From contig OX637287.1 of NCBI GenBank assembly GCA_951799445.1, forward strand, positions 37,911,724 to 37,975,723: a DNA stretch of 64,000 nt, given 5' to 3'. Below, piece by piece: positions 11,250 through 22,259 of the stretch (positions within the stretch are counted from its first letter, which is position 1; each line of letters opens with the position of its first letter). The position numbers were made by a program, and so were the translations under genes. Origin of the DNA: Pseudisothecium myosuroides. Lineage: Eukaryota > Streptophyta > Bryopsida > Hypnales > Lembophyllaceae. The notes below the pieces were generated by a model. The model was not told where the DNA came from. It worked only from the letters and a program-made list of their open reading frames with translations, and did no database searches.

Positions 11250-14200
11250 ATGGAGGCCAACAAAGCGGGAGGAGTCTCTGCATCGAGGGCGCTCAGCTTG
11301 CTTCTCCTCGTCTTTTGCTTCTGGGCCTCCCCTGCTTACTGTGTCGTGGACGACAAGTGCTCCGCTTGCAAAGCCGTCGCTGTGAGTTTTCACTGATCTG
11401 ATCCGCGCATCTTTGTGACTATTGTGTGGAATACATCAGTATTGGTCTCGACATTGTTTCTACAGAGTCTCAGACTGTAAGGGTAGGCAATTTGATTAAA
11501 TTAGGGTTTGGTGTGCGATCCTAAATTAGGGTTTGGTGGAGCTGATCTTAAGGGATTATAAGTGACATCAAAGCTTTTAGAGCTGAACGCTGTTATTGGT
11601 ATTAAACGGTTCAAATATTCTTCTGTGCTTTTGTTAGCGAATAATTTAACGCACCAGGGAATGCGTCGTTTGGACAGCGTGCGTGAGAGTTATAAATGCT
11701 CGAAGTTTTATTGATATGTAAGCTTAGAGGACTCAAAGTCAACACTTGAACAGATGTTAAGGTGATCTACATTCGCTGAATCAAAATGTAGTCTGTGTCT
11801 TTGATTTGAGGGTGGTGATATAGCTGCCTCTACCTTAATGTGTTGCGGTAGGAAGATTGTGTACAATTCTGGAAGTTTTGTAACGATGTTGTTTTTTAAT
11901 GTGTCCTAATGTTTAAAGAGCAGCTCAATTTGAAGGCTTGCAGAATTTTATCTATTATTTAAGGTCTCACTTTTGAGTGTGTAGTCCATCCGATTCTATT
12001 TGTTTGGCGCTGACAGCAGCGTAGCTTGCCGACATTCTTCGTGGTATTCACGCTAACAGACTTCGTAATGGTTGTGGTATTTTTGCAGTTGGAGCTGGAG
12101 GAGTCACTTGCAAATGTACGTTGCTCTTATTCTGCGTCTGAGAGTTGGGAAGGGGTTTGCTGAAGGGCTCTGGGGTGAAGGAGAATTCTCCGAATTTTTT
12201 TTTCATATTTGTTGGAATAGATGAATATGTAGAGAACCAGTGTGAAATTCAAGTCTTCCGTCCTTTACTGGTAATCTTGATTACTGGAAATGATGATGTG
12301 ACCTTGCATGTTCACCTTTGAGTTTCAACAAACATAACATGGAAGTTGTTAGAAATTCCATGCTGTTGGTGGATTTTGAGGTATGGGCACTGGATAGGCA
12401 GTTTAGTTTGGTCGCAATTAACGAGCTTCAAAGTTTCTATTCTCTTCTTCTGTTGCAGAAAGAGCCAGTGGATTGCAGTTACTTCTGTGTAGATGGTTAA
12501 GGTCGTTTTAACCTCAGACATAACTCATACGTTTGGTATCAAATATCCTTTTCTGACCCCTTTTTCATTTTGGATACACCTAGCTCAATCCATTTTGTTT
12601 TCCTATCTCAGGAAAGACCTAGAAATCATTTGGATTATCGTCATCGACTTGATTCAAAAGGCCAACGTGAAGGAAAAGTGATCGATTACAGGTGTGTCCC
12701 CTATTCCTATCTTGAGTGTGTTGTTTTGAAGCTGTTTTTCCTCACGGACTGCTCCTTGAATTAGTGATTTACGCTTGTGTAGAAAATGCGTGCTTGGATG
12801 CCAGAGTCAGTGAGTTGCGAGTGGTGGATCTTCTAGATGGTCTCTGTGCAAAAATGAAGCCATATGTTCCAAATAAGGTACTTCTCTTTGTTCCATTCAT
12901 TCATTCTCCTAGCTTGCACTTTGTCTAACCTTTAGAGTGGTTCGTTAACGCCTTCATTTTATTCTTAATACTTTTCTACGAGGTGTTTTTTACACTATTT
13001 AATTTCACTAAGGAACTTTTATGTGTAGTCTACAAAAAAATTGGACTCGAGCATAATTCTCTGTTAACCTTGAGAACAGGCCTTGCTCTGATAGAGTTTT
13101 GTTTTTTCTGGCGTTTCTTGTTTCAGGATAACTCTGGCCGGGAATTCTGGTTAAAGGTGGACGGTGGAGTGCCTGATGCTCCCGAGATGGCATTCAGTAA
13201 GTGATCCATCTCCCTCTATTGCGCTGCTATTAGTAGTTATCAATGTACAGAAAATGGAGGCACAGTGATCTTAATTGGGATGCCAAAACGGTGAAAGTGG
13301 AGTGGAGTTAACCTTTTGCTTCTCGTGTGCATCAACTGTGTCGTTAATTTGTGCAGCATATCTAGAGGTATTAACATCTGATAGTGCCAATAGTTGGTTG
13401 TGTATTTGTATTACTGAATATTTTCCTTGTTAATTATAGATCGCCAGGCAACAGAGCTACACTCCAGAGCTATTGTGGAGTTTTGTGGGCGGTAAGTTGC
13501 ACGACTTTAACCTGGATAGTGGTTTCTTTGTTCTATGTCAGCTTCTTTTATGTAACACGACAGCAACGTTGTGCATTCTTGGGCTTTAGATATATCATGG
13601 ATGTGCATGTCGATTCTTCTACTTTATTTTGTGATCGCCAAGGTCCAATGCTCTGGGCATACGACATTGTAATACGGTGCTTGGTTATATGGTTGGGCCA
13701 CTTCTGAATTATTTGGTCTTATATATGTATCCTTATATGTCGTTGTCATTGTGGCAGTCTGCTTGAGACAACTGAAGAAGAGGTAGGATACTGGAACTTG
13801 GCTCTCGTTGTTCGTTGTATACCAGGTCAATTAGTAGAGAATGTTCATGCTGCTTTCATTCTCAACTTTGTTCTGACATTGTTTAAATTAGTTGAGAGTC
13901 TGAATGATCGATTTCTAATTGCCGAGAAAAGGATTAGTATGTTGCCTTGATGTTTTTGTGGTAGTAATATCATAATTGTGTTCATTACAGTTGACGGAGA
14001 AAATCCGAGTGGGGGATGTTGCTACTGGCGACGCTGAACGCGTGCTATGCCACGAGCTCAGCAAGAGTTGCAAGGAAGCATCGTGCGTTCATATCTTAAC
14101 CTCATTTTCCGTAATCTATCCCTTGTTGCATGATACATGATCTACATGAATGTCTTGTTTCCTTTTCGGGAGGTCCTGTTATCTCCATATTAATGCAGCT

Positions 14201-14404
14201 GTCAATAACTCTTTCAGTTTGGTTTAATCTCATGGTTATTTTACAGAATATCTCCTTGCTGACAGGGAAACAGCGCCACCAGCTGACGATGTGGAGGATG
14301 TGGAAGATGAGTTTGGTTCAGGAGGTGAAGGAGATCTTGCCAAAGCGAAGGCAGAAGAATCTGCGAAGGATACTATCAGTTATGGCAGCGATGGTGAGCT
14401 TTAG
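11250..14404 (+). CDS. Canopy / DUF3456 saposin-like ER protein
   Basis: Canopy proteins are secretory-pathway saposin-fold factors; animal members assist folding of receptors in the ER, while plant members are little characterised. Exons: 11250-11381, 12089-12115, 12612-12691, 12805-12877, 13127-13196, 13440-13491, 13758-13782, 13991-14082, 14266-14404, all GT-AG with matching phase, total 229 aa. Residues 1-31 form a signal peptide with core LSLLLLVFCFWASPAYC. The mature part opens with DDKCSACKAVA and continues through NHLDYRHRLDSKGQREGK and ELRVVDLLDGLCAKM to VEFCGRLLE and RVLCHELSKSCKE; the C-x-x-C pair and the later cysteines match the six-cysteine pattern. The tail is acidic and ends in GSDGEL, a weak HDEL-like ending. 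Exon 4 starts at 12805 rather than at the earlier AG (12782), which would bring a stop in frame. Confidence 0.92.
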
Positions 14405-15316
14405 AGATTGTTTTAAAATTTAACAAACAGACTGTCGATTATTTTTGACCAGGAAGTTTTCTTGCTAGATTCATTTTGAGGTAGACATTGGTTCCCAATA
14501 GCAGATAGAGACTCCAGAGCAAAACGAACAGACCCTGTTGTTTCCATCCCATTAATTACCGTAAGAGCAGTATTCTGCTGTCGTCCACGGGCCTCGCCTG
14601 TGACTGCATTCATTCACTTGCGCACACGTGAATAAGGTTGTTTCTGAATAGGTTAAGGCAGGTGCTTCGAGGACGAGGTCTCTCTCAAACTGGCTGCAAC
14701 TGTCTTCTACACTCAGGTTCAAATCGTATATTTTAATGTAACAGATAGATTAAAAAATAATAATAAATCTCAGCGTGGTGTGTGCCGCTGCATGCTCTTA
14801 AAACTGGATTAACTTATCTTGTGCCAGATTGAAGAGAGTAGGTGCTTCAATCGTAACTTGTGAAAAGGAAACCAGGTTTAATCTTCAAAATTCAGTCAGA
14901 AGAGCTATGGTAATAAGTGATAGCTTGAAAGGCTAATAAGTTCTGATATTTGCCCATCATTCAGTAATCTATTGTCAGGTCTCCGTGGGGTACATGCAGC
15001 AAGTAAGTGCCTTTGTGCTGTTCAAACTTGCTCAAATATCAGTTCAAATTCCAATGCTTTATCAGACCTGAACTTGTGTACCAGATTGGGATATGCCCCA
15101 ATTGTACGACAAGGTAGAGTTATCCATTGTCGTTACTGGATGTTCAGTAGTGCTTTGCTTTGTTGCGTCTAAGCTTAGTCAAATATCTGCAACAAAGTGG
15201 CATACAAGGGGAGAAAGTGAGATTTCTACAATAGTTGAACACTCATTGGCCAAGGTTTCAATAGTTGCTGTACATTTTAGACTGATACTTTTGGGTAATT
15301 GTTGTAGTGAGCAACC
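14405..15316. other. 3' flank of the Canopy gene
   Basis: Mixed-composition DNA after the stop codon, probably including the 3' untranslated region. Short frames at 14413-14613 and 14972-15359 show no recognisable domain. No RNA gene seen. Confidence 0.3.
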
Positions 15317-15363
15317 GAGCCTAAATAGGATTGGAAAGAGTCTTTCCAATCCTATTTAGGCTC
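15317..15363. repeat. Perfect 23-bp inverted repeat with 1-nt centre
   Basis: The arm at 15317-15339 (GAGCCTAAATAGGATTGGAA plus AGA) is matched exactly by its reverse complement at 15341-15363, leaving only the G at 15340 between them. Flanking bases do not continue the symmetry. It would extrude as a cruciform or fold as an uninterrupted RNA hairpin. It could be the tip of a foldback transposon or arise by a template-switch error; no target duplication was found. Confidence 0.9.
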
Positions 15364-17712
15364 AATTGGATAGGTATATAGTATGTCTTTGTTTTGATTG
15401 CCTATAAAATAAGGTAGTAGACCCTAACTTAAAACCTACCCTACTTGCACTACAATTCAAAACTCACCCTATCTGTGGCACTATGTATCAATAGTACCCA
15501 TGAAGAGGCACAAATAGATACATGGTGCAAATAAGGTTTCCTACTTCACCTAAAAATATAGATATTCCTTTGAAATTTGTGCTTTCTACATACAAGAAAT
15601 TTTTTAATTTGAAAATATAATTTCCTTGAAAAAGCATCTTTTTTAGAATTATTTTTTATGAACTTAATAGTTAGGTAAGTTATATGAAATAACCAAAGCG
15701 AGTTCAATGGATTACTCTTATCTAAACTTCTTTACCCTTAAGGACATTATTTTAAGGTCCTTGGATTTCAAAATCTTTTTTATATGGACATCATGTACCT
15801 TGTTCAAATGACCAATCAATGATGAGTTTTTGCATTCTTCAAGGCCATGGGCAACATCAAAGCTACCACTAAAAAAAATTATCAAATTTCCAAATGCAAA
15901 AACTAAAAGTTCAAATTGTGATTCAAGATCCAAGATTTAAATGCATTTTGTAAAAACAATGAGAATGATTTGTGGGTAGAAAATCTAAAATATAACTGGC
16001 TTGAAATCCAGTTAATTTTCAATTAATAAATAAATGAAACATGGTTGAGACTAATATTTATAAATGAAGAATACATGCAAATTGAATACCAATGGCTCAT
16101 TGGAAGAAAATTTTGGCAATTGAACCTAGTAATCTAGTCAAAATCCAACTTTTGAAATAATAATAATATAGATATAGATTTCGTTCCATCCAATAAGATT
16201 TGATAAATTCTTTATTGGTAAAGCAACTTTAATTCGATAAAGTTCCCTAAAGACTTCAATGTCATTTAGGCAATACATTAACCCTAATATCCATTCAACC
16301 ATTTTATGGTTCATGTCCAACTTTGGAGAATATTTTTAGGCTGGAATTTTTTTTTAAACTTTTATATTTTATGAGAAAATTAGATTGAATTGTCTTTGTA
16401 TATTTTTTTTAATTCAAAACTAAGATTTCTATAGTTGGAAGTTTTTAATTCCTAAAGGAGGAGGGTGTTTAGTAAGGAAAACAGTATTTCCAAAACTGCC
16501 AATTTTTGGTATTTTGACCAAAATTGAATTTTTAATTTTTAATTTTATTCCAACCATACAGAAGTCAGAGTAGAAGACCATTATATCAATTTATAGGAAA
16601 AATTTAAGGCCATTTGACAATGTGGATTGCAAGATTATCACATTCAAAGTTTGAAAAAAAAAAAAGCTTTTCATGACCATTTTGGACAAGATCAGTAGAC
16701 TTTGAGCGCTTTTGGATAAAACTTTTTTCTCAACACCAAAATGAGAATTTATACCATTCATCATTATATCTTATTAGAGATACTCATGCAAATTTTTAGA
16801 AGAAAATAAAGGGTCTACCTTATTCTAAATTACTCTACAATATGAGGAGGTCAAGTAATCTAGCACTACACTAGCCAATATTTTTGATTATTTATTGTGC
16901 ATTAGAAAATTTATTTTTTTGAAATTCAAAAGGTAAAAATATTAGAGCCAAACATTTACAATATATAGAAAAAAATTCAAAATCTTTTACTGAATATATT
17001 GCAAGATTATTGCATTTGAAATTTGAAATTTTCATGGCCCAAATCTAAAAAATGTTGTATTTAGCAGCGACCAAAATTATAAACAACAAAGGTGAATATT
17101 AGAAATAATAACATTTTAGAGCTATTTTAGAGCTTTGAACAGTCACTTGCACACTACTATGAAGTGCCACAAGTCTTCAAGAGTAAACCTTGAGTTTATA
17201 TTGATGTATACATTTATTATAATTTTAAAACATTACAAACAATTAGTTGTTGTTTTTTAAATAAAATAAAAACTATTTTAATTTATTTAAAAAAATAAAT
17301 CTACCAAAAATTTAAAACATTTGTAAATTATTACTTCAATCATTTAAAATCTAAAATCTAAATGTTTAAAAAATTAAATTTGAAAAATTGAAGGAGACTT
17401 GGACTTTCATCATAGAAAAGTGCATGACATATCATTTAAATTTCAAAATGCATGTGAAAGTTACAATGTAAACAATCCTTAACAATCTCTATATGCAAAA
17501 AGAGCCACACAAAAAACTCCTTTGTCTAATTCTAATAGAATTCCTTCCAAAAAATTGGCTTGTAGGAAAAAAAAAACTTTGCAAAGCCTAAAAATTCTTT
17601 AGAGCTATAATTACATTTCAAAAGTTACTTAAAATATTAAAAATTTAATTTTGCAAATTTATTTAGATTTTTTGTTTTCTAAGGTTTCTAAAGTCACAAA
17701 TAGCACACAGAG
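15364..17712. other. AT-rich intergenic DNA
   Basis: Strongly AT-rich tract with many homopolymer runs and short frames on both strands. No splice-compatible exon, repeat border or RNA gene could be supported by reading. Confidence 0.35.
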
Positions 17713-17893
17713 CATAACATTCCTGTGCATTGCCTTGGCTCTATAGTGATGGGTGTGGAATATTCCACACCCAATAATCCTTCATCAGTAACTACTAACA
17801 AGTGAAGGATGCATAGGTTGTTGGGTGCAAAATATTTTCACATCCAACACTGTAGAGCCAAGGCAGTAGACACTAATGCTATTGAATGTTATG
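17713..17893. mobile_element. Foldback element with nested inverted repeats
   Basis: The ends are CATAACATTC at 17713-17722 and its complement at 17884-17893. Further in, GCCTTGGCTCTATAGTG is mirrored by CACTGTAGAGCCAAGGC with one mismatch. Between these are a palindrome, GGGTGTGGAATATTCCACAC, and a TGAAGGAT/ATCCTTCA pair. The layers of symmetry over 181 bp are typical of a foldback or MITE-type element. No clear target duplication, so the superfamily is unknown. Confidence 0.6.
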
Positions 17894-18456
17894 AGTATTG
17901 GAACTTAAGTTTTTAAAATTTAAATTTCAAAAAAGTCTTATTTTGAATTTAATATTTATAAACCTATTACCAAAAAATACTCTGAAATTGACAATATTAA
18001 AGATGTAACTAATTATAGATTTAAAAAAAAAATTGGTTCCATTTTTTAATAAACATACTGGTGATGGCAATTACTAATCTAATCATAAGTATGTAATGCA
18101 AAGTTCAAAATTTTTAGCTTTTGTTTTGAAACCAAGAGTAGTTGCAAACTATGGTCTACTAGACTTTCTAAGACAAACTCTTTGTGCACTCTTGCTCATT
18201 CACAAAGTACCCTTGTTGATGTTGACAAAATTTTGATTTTTAAATAATTTACGAAAATTTGAATTTAGATTATTACAAAATTTAGACGACCAACTTTCAA
18301 ATTTATACACACACATATATATTTATATACATATTGAAATTTTAATTTATCAAAGTAAATTATTAAGAAATTATAGAATCTTGAAAAACTCTTATTTAAT
18401 AGTATATTGACCAACCAATGCCAATATTTTGAGCTTTGAAAAACGTCCAATTTTAA
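17894..18456. other. AT-rich spacer
   Basis: No gene or repeat border recognised between the foldback element and the first family A copy. Confidence 0.3.
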
Positions 18457-18460
18457 TTTT

Positions 18461-18769
18461 ATGGCCAATTTCATTAAAATGGCGGTATTCCGGTAATTTG
18501 GCGCTTTTAGCAATTCAGACTGCCCAATTTGAACTGTTATTTTTGTACCAAAATCTATAAATGTACTAGATTTTTGAAATCTACATCTGTCCTAGATATT
18601 TAAAATCTATACCACTCCTAGATTTTCAGACTGCATGGTCTGATATCTATGTCAGTCCTAGATTTTTGAAATCTAAAAACAACCTAGATGTTAGCAATGT
18701 ACACTTGTCCTAAATATCACGTTGTGAAAATGGCACATGGAATACCGCCATTTTAATGAAATTCACCGT
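18461..18769. mobile_element. Family A element 1 (long form, 309 bp)
   Basis: The left terminus is ATGGCCAATTTCATTAAAAT followed by GGCGGTATTCC; the right terminus is the complement with minor changes (GAAATTCACCGT). The flanking 4-bp duplication is tttt (18457-18460 and 18770-18773). The interior carries several copies of TCCTAGAT next to GAAATCTA spaced about 25-35 bases apart, possibly transposase-binding repeats. No coding capacity. Confidence 0.85.
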
Positions 18770-18804
18770 TTTTATACAATTTGATTTTTATCACAAAGTC
18801 CATG

Positions 18805-19123
18805 ATGGCCAATTTCATTAAAATGGCGGTATTCGTTAATTTGGCACTTTTAGCAATTCAAACCACCCATTCTGACCTGTTTTTTCTGTCCCAGAATCTA
18901 TACCAGATTACTAGTACTAGATTTTTGAAATCTACACTAGTTCTAGATATCTGAAATCTATAAAAAAATCCTAGATTTTTCAAACTGCTTGGTCTGATAT
19001 CTATGCTAGTCCTAGATTTTTGAAATCTAAAATTGCCCTAGATGTTAGCAATGTACACTTGTCCTAGATGTTAGGGTGTGAAAATGGCACATGGAATACC
19101 GCCATTTTAATGAAATTTGCCAT
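18805..19123. mobile_element. Family A element 2 (long form, 319 bp)
   Basis: Same termini as element 1, in the same orientation and only 35 bp downstream. The 4-bp duplication is catg (18801-18804 and 19124-19127). The interior matches element 1 closely, including the order of the TCCTAGAT motifs. The two copies carry different target duplications, so they look like two insertions and not a tandem duplication. Confidence 0.88.
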
Positions 19124-19310
19124 CATGCTAATATTTCATTTAAAAATTTAAACCATCAAGAAAGCTTTTAATATAGAAAAATAATTAATCATTTAAAAAA
19201 TATGAATCTGAAATTAATCTATCTAAAAATAACAATAAAATACTTGATGTATAGATTTCACGTATTTTTCTTCCAAAAAAAAATTTAAAGCTAATAATTT
19301 TATTTACAAT

Positions 19311-19355
19311 TTTTTTTTTGAAGTTTTTTTTGAAGTTTTTTTTGAAGTTTTTTTA
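19311..19355. repeat. 12-bp tandem repeat
   Basis: About 3.6 copies of the unit TTTTTTTTGAAG in perfect register. A small T-rich minisatellite with no coding context. Confidence 0.85.
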
Positions 19356-19421
19356 ATTTTAGACGTCATTGAGATTGTATAAGAAATAATGTACTAGAGT
19401 TTTAATAAATACCTCGTTTAA

Positions 19422-19994
19422 CCCCTAAGTGATTGTTTGTTTCCTTGAAGGACAATTTGGGTTTGGGTAGCGGTTCCTATTGTCTCAATTTGTATTGTGT
19501 TTTTGAATTTATTTTTTTGGAGACATGTGAATCTGCAAGAGCTTTATGGATGTATAATTTTTTATTTCAATCGGTGCCCGGGAGCAAAAGTTATGGCACA
19601 ATAAGCCTAAAACAGAGGTTGGCGGGCAGCACAAAAAAGAATCACAAAAAGTCAAAATATTTTTTTCTAAAATATTATATTTTTGTCTACATGTGAAGCT
19701 TTGATTCATTCTATTTGGTCTAGTGATGAAAAATTATGGACAATCTTGTTTTTCAAGCAATCTAAGCATCTTTTAGAAAAAAAACCCTTCTTGTTCAACT
19801 TTGAATGCTGATATCTTCCAATCCATACAGTCAAATTTGATGAAATTTTTACCACATCATCTTAGACAAATGAAGTACAAGACTATTTGGTTAATTCTTA
19901 AAAAAATTATTTTTTTGGTATTCTTAGGTGAATGCAACAAAAGTGATAGTTTTGAGTGTTTTTTTGATAGAAAATGACCTCAGTCTTTTACGGG
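19422..19994. mobile_element. Family B element 2
   Basis: The left border is TTAA (19418-19421) followed by CCCCTAAGTGATTG. The right end reads TTTTACGGG followed by TAAA, a degenerate TTAA. Internal phrases match family B element 1: AAAAGTTATGG, a TGTGAAGCTTTGATTCATTC tract corresponding to that copy's GGAAAGCTTTAAATCATTCC, and AGTTTTGAGTGTTTTTT near the right end. The frame at 19433-19696 lies inside and has no domain. Confidence 0.5.
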
Positions 19995-20641
19995 TAAAAC
20001 TCTTAAAATTTATTATTTTCAAATTTTGAGAATCTTTCATTGAATGATTTACCATGTTCTATCTGTACAAATATAATTTTTTGCAAAATAGTAGGCTACA
20101 ATTTAATAGGTCAAGGTTTGAAGATTTTAAAATTTTAGAATAGAGTGAAAAATATTGCATTGCGACATGAAAACTATTGCATTGAACCATGCAAATGCTC
20201 CCAGTACCAAATTATTTCTCCAAAATATTCTTTATATATGTCTTTACAAAATTTCAAATAAAAATGTGAATCAATGCATTTTAAGATTTTTGTTTTTAAA
20301 TGCACTCTAAGTCACTTAAATAGTTGACTGTTTTTAGGTGTTTCTTTTCACAACAACATTAATGAATCCTAGCATGTAACTAAATGTTTATGTCATCTTA
20401 GCTGCAAGTACTTGCAGTCAATTCAATGCCAATAGAGCACATCATACCTAAGAATGTCGCAATTAAATAATGATAGATAAATACTACTAAAAATTAATTA
20501 TATCAATTCAAGATATTATATACTCTCTATATGTACATCTTGATTGTTGCTCTTTCAAAGTTGAACTCCTTCAAGCGGAAAAAATATGGCACAACAAACA
20601 ACACATTTTCATCAATTAGAGACTCATTCTAATACATATAG

Positions 20642-20836
20642 ATGGGCAATTTCGTTAAAATGGTGATATTTTTTTAAAATGGCATGAAAACATTTCAGAA
20701 CGGCCGTCCTGAAATCTATATTTGTCCTAGATGGTTCAGATCGGCCGTCCTGAAATCTATACCAGTCCTAGATGGTGAAAATGGCACACTATCAAAGTGG
20801 CACTTGGAATACTGCCATTTTAACGAAATTGCCCAT
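20642..20836. mobile_element. Family A element 3 (195 bp)
   Basis: Termini ATGGGCAATTTCGTTAAAAT and the exact complement of its first 17 bases at the right end. The target duplication is atag on both sides (20638-20641, 20837-20840). Contains two CGGCCGTCCTGAAATCTAT units followed by GTCCTAGATGGT. Nearly the same sequence and length as element 6, suggesting both came from a recently active source. Confidence 0.9.
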
Positions 20837-20840
20837 ATAG

Positions 20841-21617
20841 GAGTTTAACCTAAAAAATAACATGTCTTAAGACAATGGTTATTATGGTGTTGCATATTCA
20901 AATCTAATACGCCTTTCTTTAGTAAAAAGTGCACAAAAAATATGATTTTTCAACAAAAATCTTCTAGAAAAATGCATCTATAATATAGCAAATTCATGGT
21001 AATATTTAAGGATGAAATAGGGTTACGCCACTTATTAATTACATATGTGCAAGATTTCAAAAGTAGATGAAGTGTTAAATTAGAGATTTCTAAATTGCCC
21101 AAATTTTTTTAGGAGATTAAGTGATTAACTTTTTGCTTGTGCATCTGAATTGGAATTTTATTTTCTTCTTGCAAAGTTAATTAATGCATGCACCCTTGGA
21201 TTGAATTTTAGAAACATCTATTCAAAATTGACTTTGTAGGAAGCTATTCAAATTTGCATTCATCCATTCAACAATTGTCATTTATGAGTTAATAAACACA
21301 AATAACACAAAAAATTTAGTATTTGCATAATATTGAAAACTTTGCCATTTTAAAAAAGTGTTGATAATTACATGACTTACATCCTTGGAGCATGTGCCTT
21401 TTTCACCAATAAATTGGAATTGCAATTTTGATCAATGATGGAAAGTTTCTAATATTAAGATTAAAAAAATAAAATCTGTGGAATTTTGAAGTTAAATCTC
21501 TAAAATTTATTAAAACAAATTTGATTATATTTTTCCAAATTTGATTATAACTATGGATAATTTCTACTCTCAATGCCTAACCTTGTTTCTTGTTTGATGA
21601 AAACTTGAAAGTTGTTA
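20841..21617. other. AT-rich spacer
   Basis: No gene, RNA or repeat border recognised. Confidence 0.3.
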
Positions 21618-22259
21618 TTAACCCCTAAATGATGAACCTATAATCATTGATTTCAAGCCTCATTGCCTATCACTCAATTTGCTGCTATTTTGCAACTAGA
21701 TGTGTGAAAAATTTTATATTTATTCTTCAAAGATGAAATTACATGTCTTTTTTACTTCACAAAATTTTTAGATTTTTTTGTGAAAAATTGATTTTTTGAG
21801 AATTTTTGAAGTGATTTTTGAAGTGATTTTTGAAATAATTTTTTATTTGATGTGATTTTTCTTCAAATTGTAATATAATATTCAGTATTAGGATTTTTTT
21901 CAAAATTCAAATTGGAGCAAAAACTAGACTAGATGACCTTCATTTTGTTAGTTGGGCTCAAACTAAAAAATATCATTTTTGTGGAGAAATTTCAGATTTA
22001 GAGCAAGGAGCAACAAGCCAACAACTTCCCAAAATACGCTAAAATAGCATATTTTGTGATCCGTTTTTTTTACTAACTTCTCATTTACGTGAAGACAAAC
22101 ACTCGCAACACTACAAATGCAATTGGATACTCTTGATAACTCAACATGAAAGGTCACCGAGAAAAATACGGATGAAAAAATGCTTTCGAACTCTTTCTAG
22201 CTCATCAAATTGTCATTCAAACACCATGGAATGGCGCTTGTGGCGTTCCAAGGTTAATG
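21618..22259. mobile_element. Possible family B copy, left end only
   Basis: TTAA at 21618-21621 followed by CCCCTAAATGATGAACC matches the family B left terminus. The right end could not be fixed; a GGTTAA at 22252-22257 is the best candidate. Inside, a local repeat of GAAGTGATTTTT occurs near 21808-21835. Treat the extent as approximate. Confidence 0.3.

Noticed and set aside
12783..12804. Earlier acceptor AG for Canopy exon 4
   Set aside because: Using the AG at 12781-12782 brings a TGA in frame and breaks the conserved DYRVSELRVVDLL run; the AG at 12803-12804 restores it.
20642..20836. Initial reading of family A as hAT with 8-bp duplications
   Set aside because: Element 6 alone can be read with 8-bp ATCAAAAT flanks, but this absorbs part of the terminus. 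Across copies only a 4-bp duplication is consistent, and the empty site at 28.8 kb supports it.
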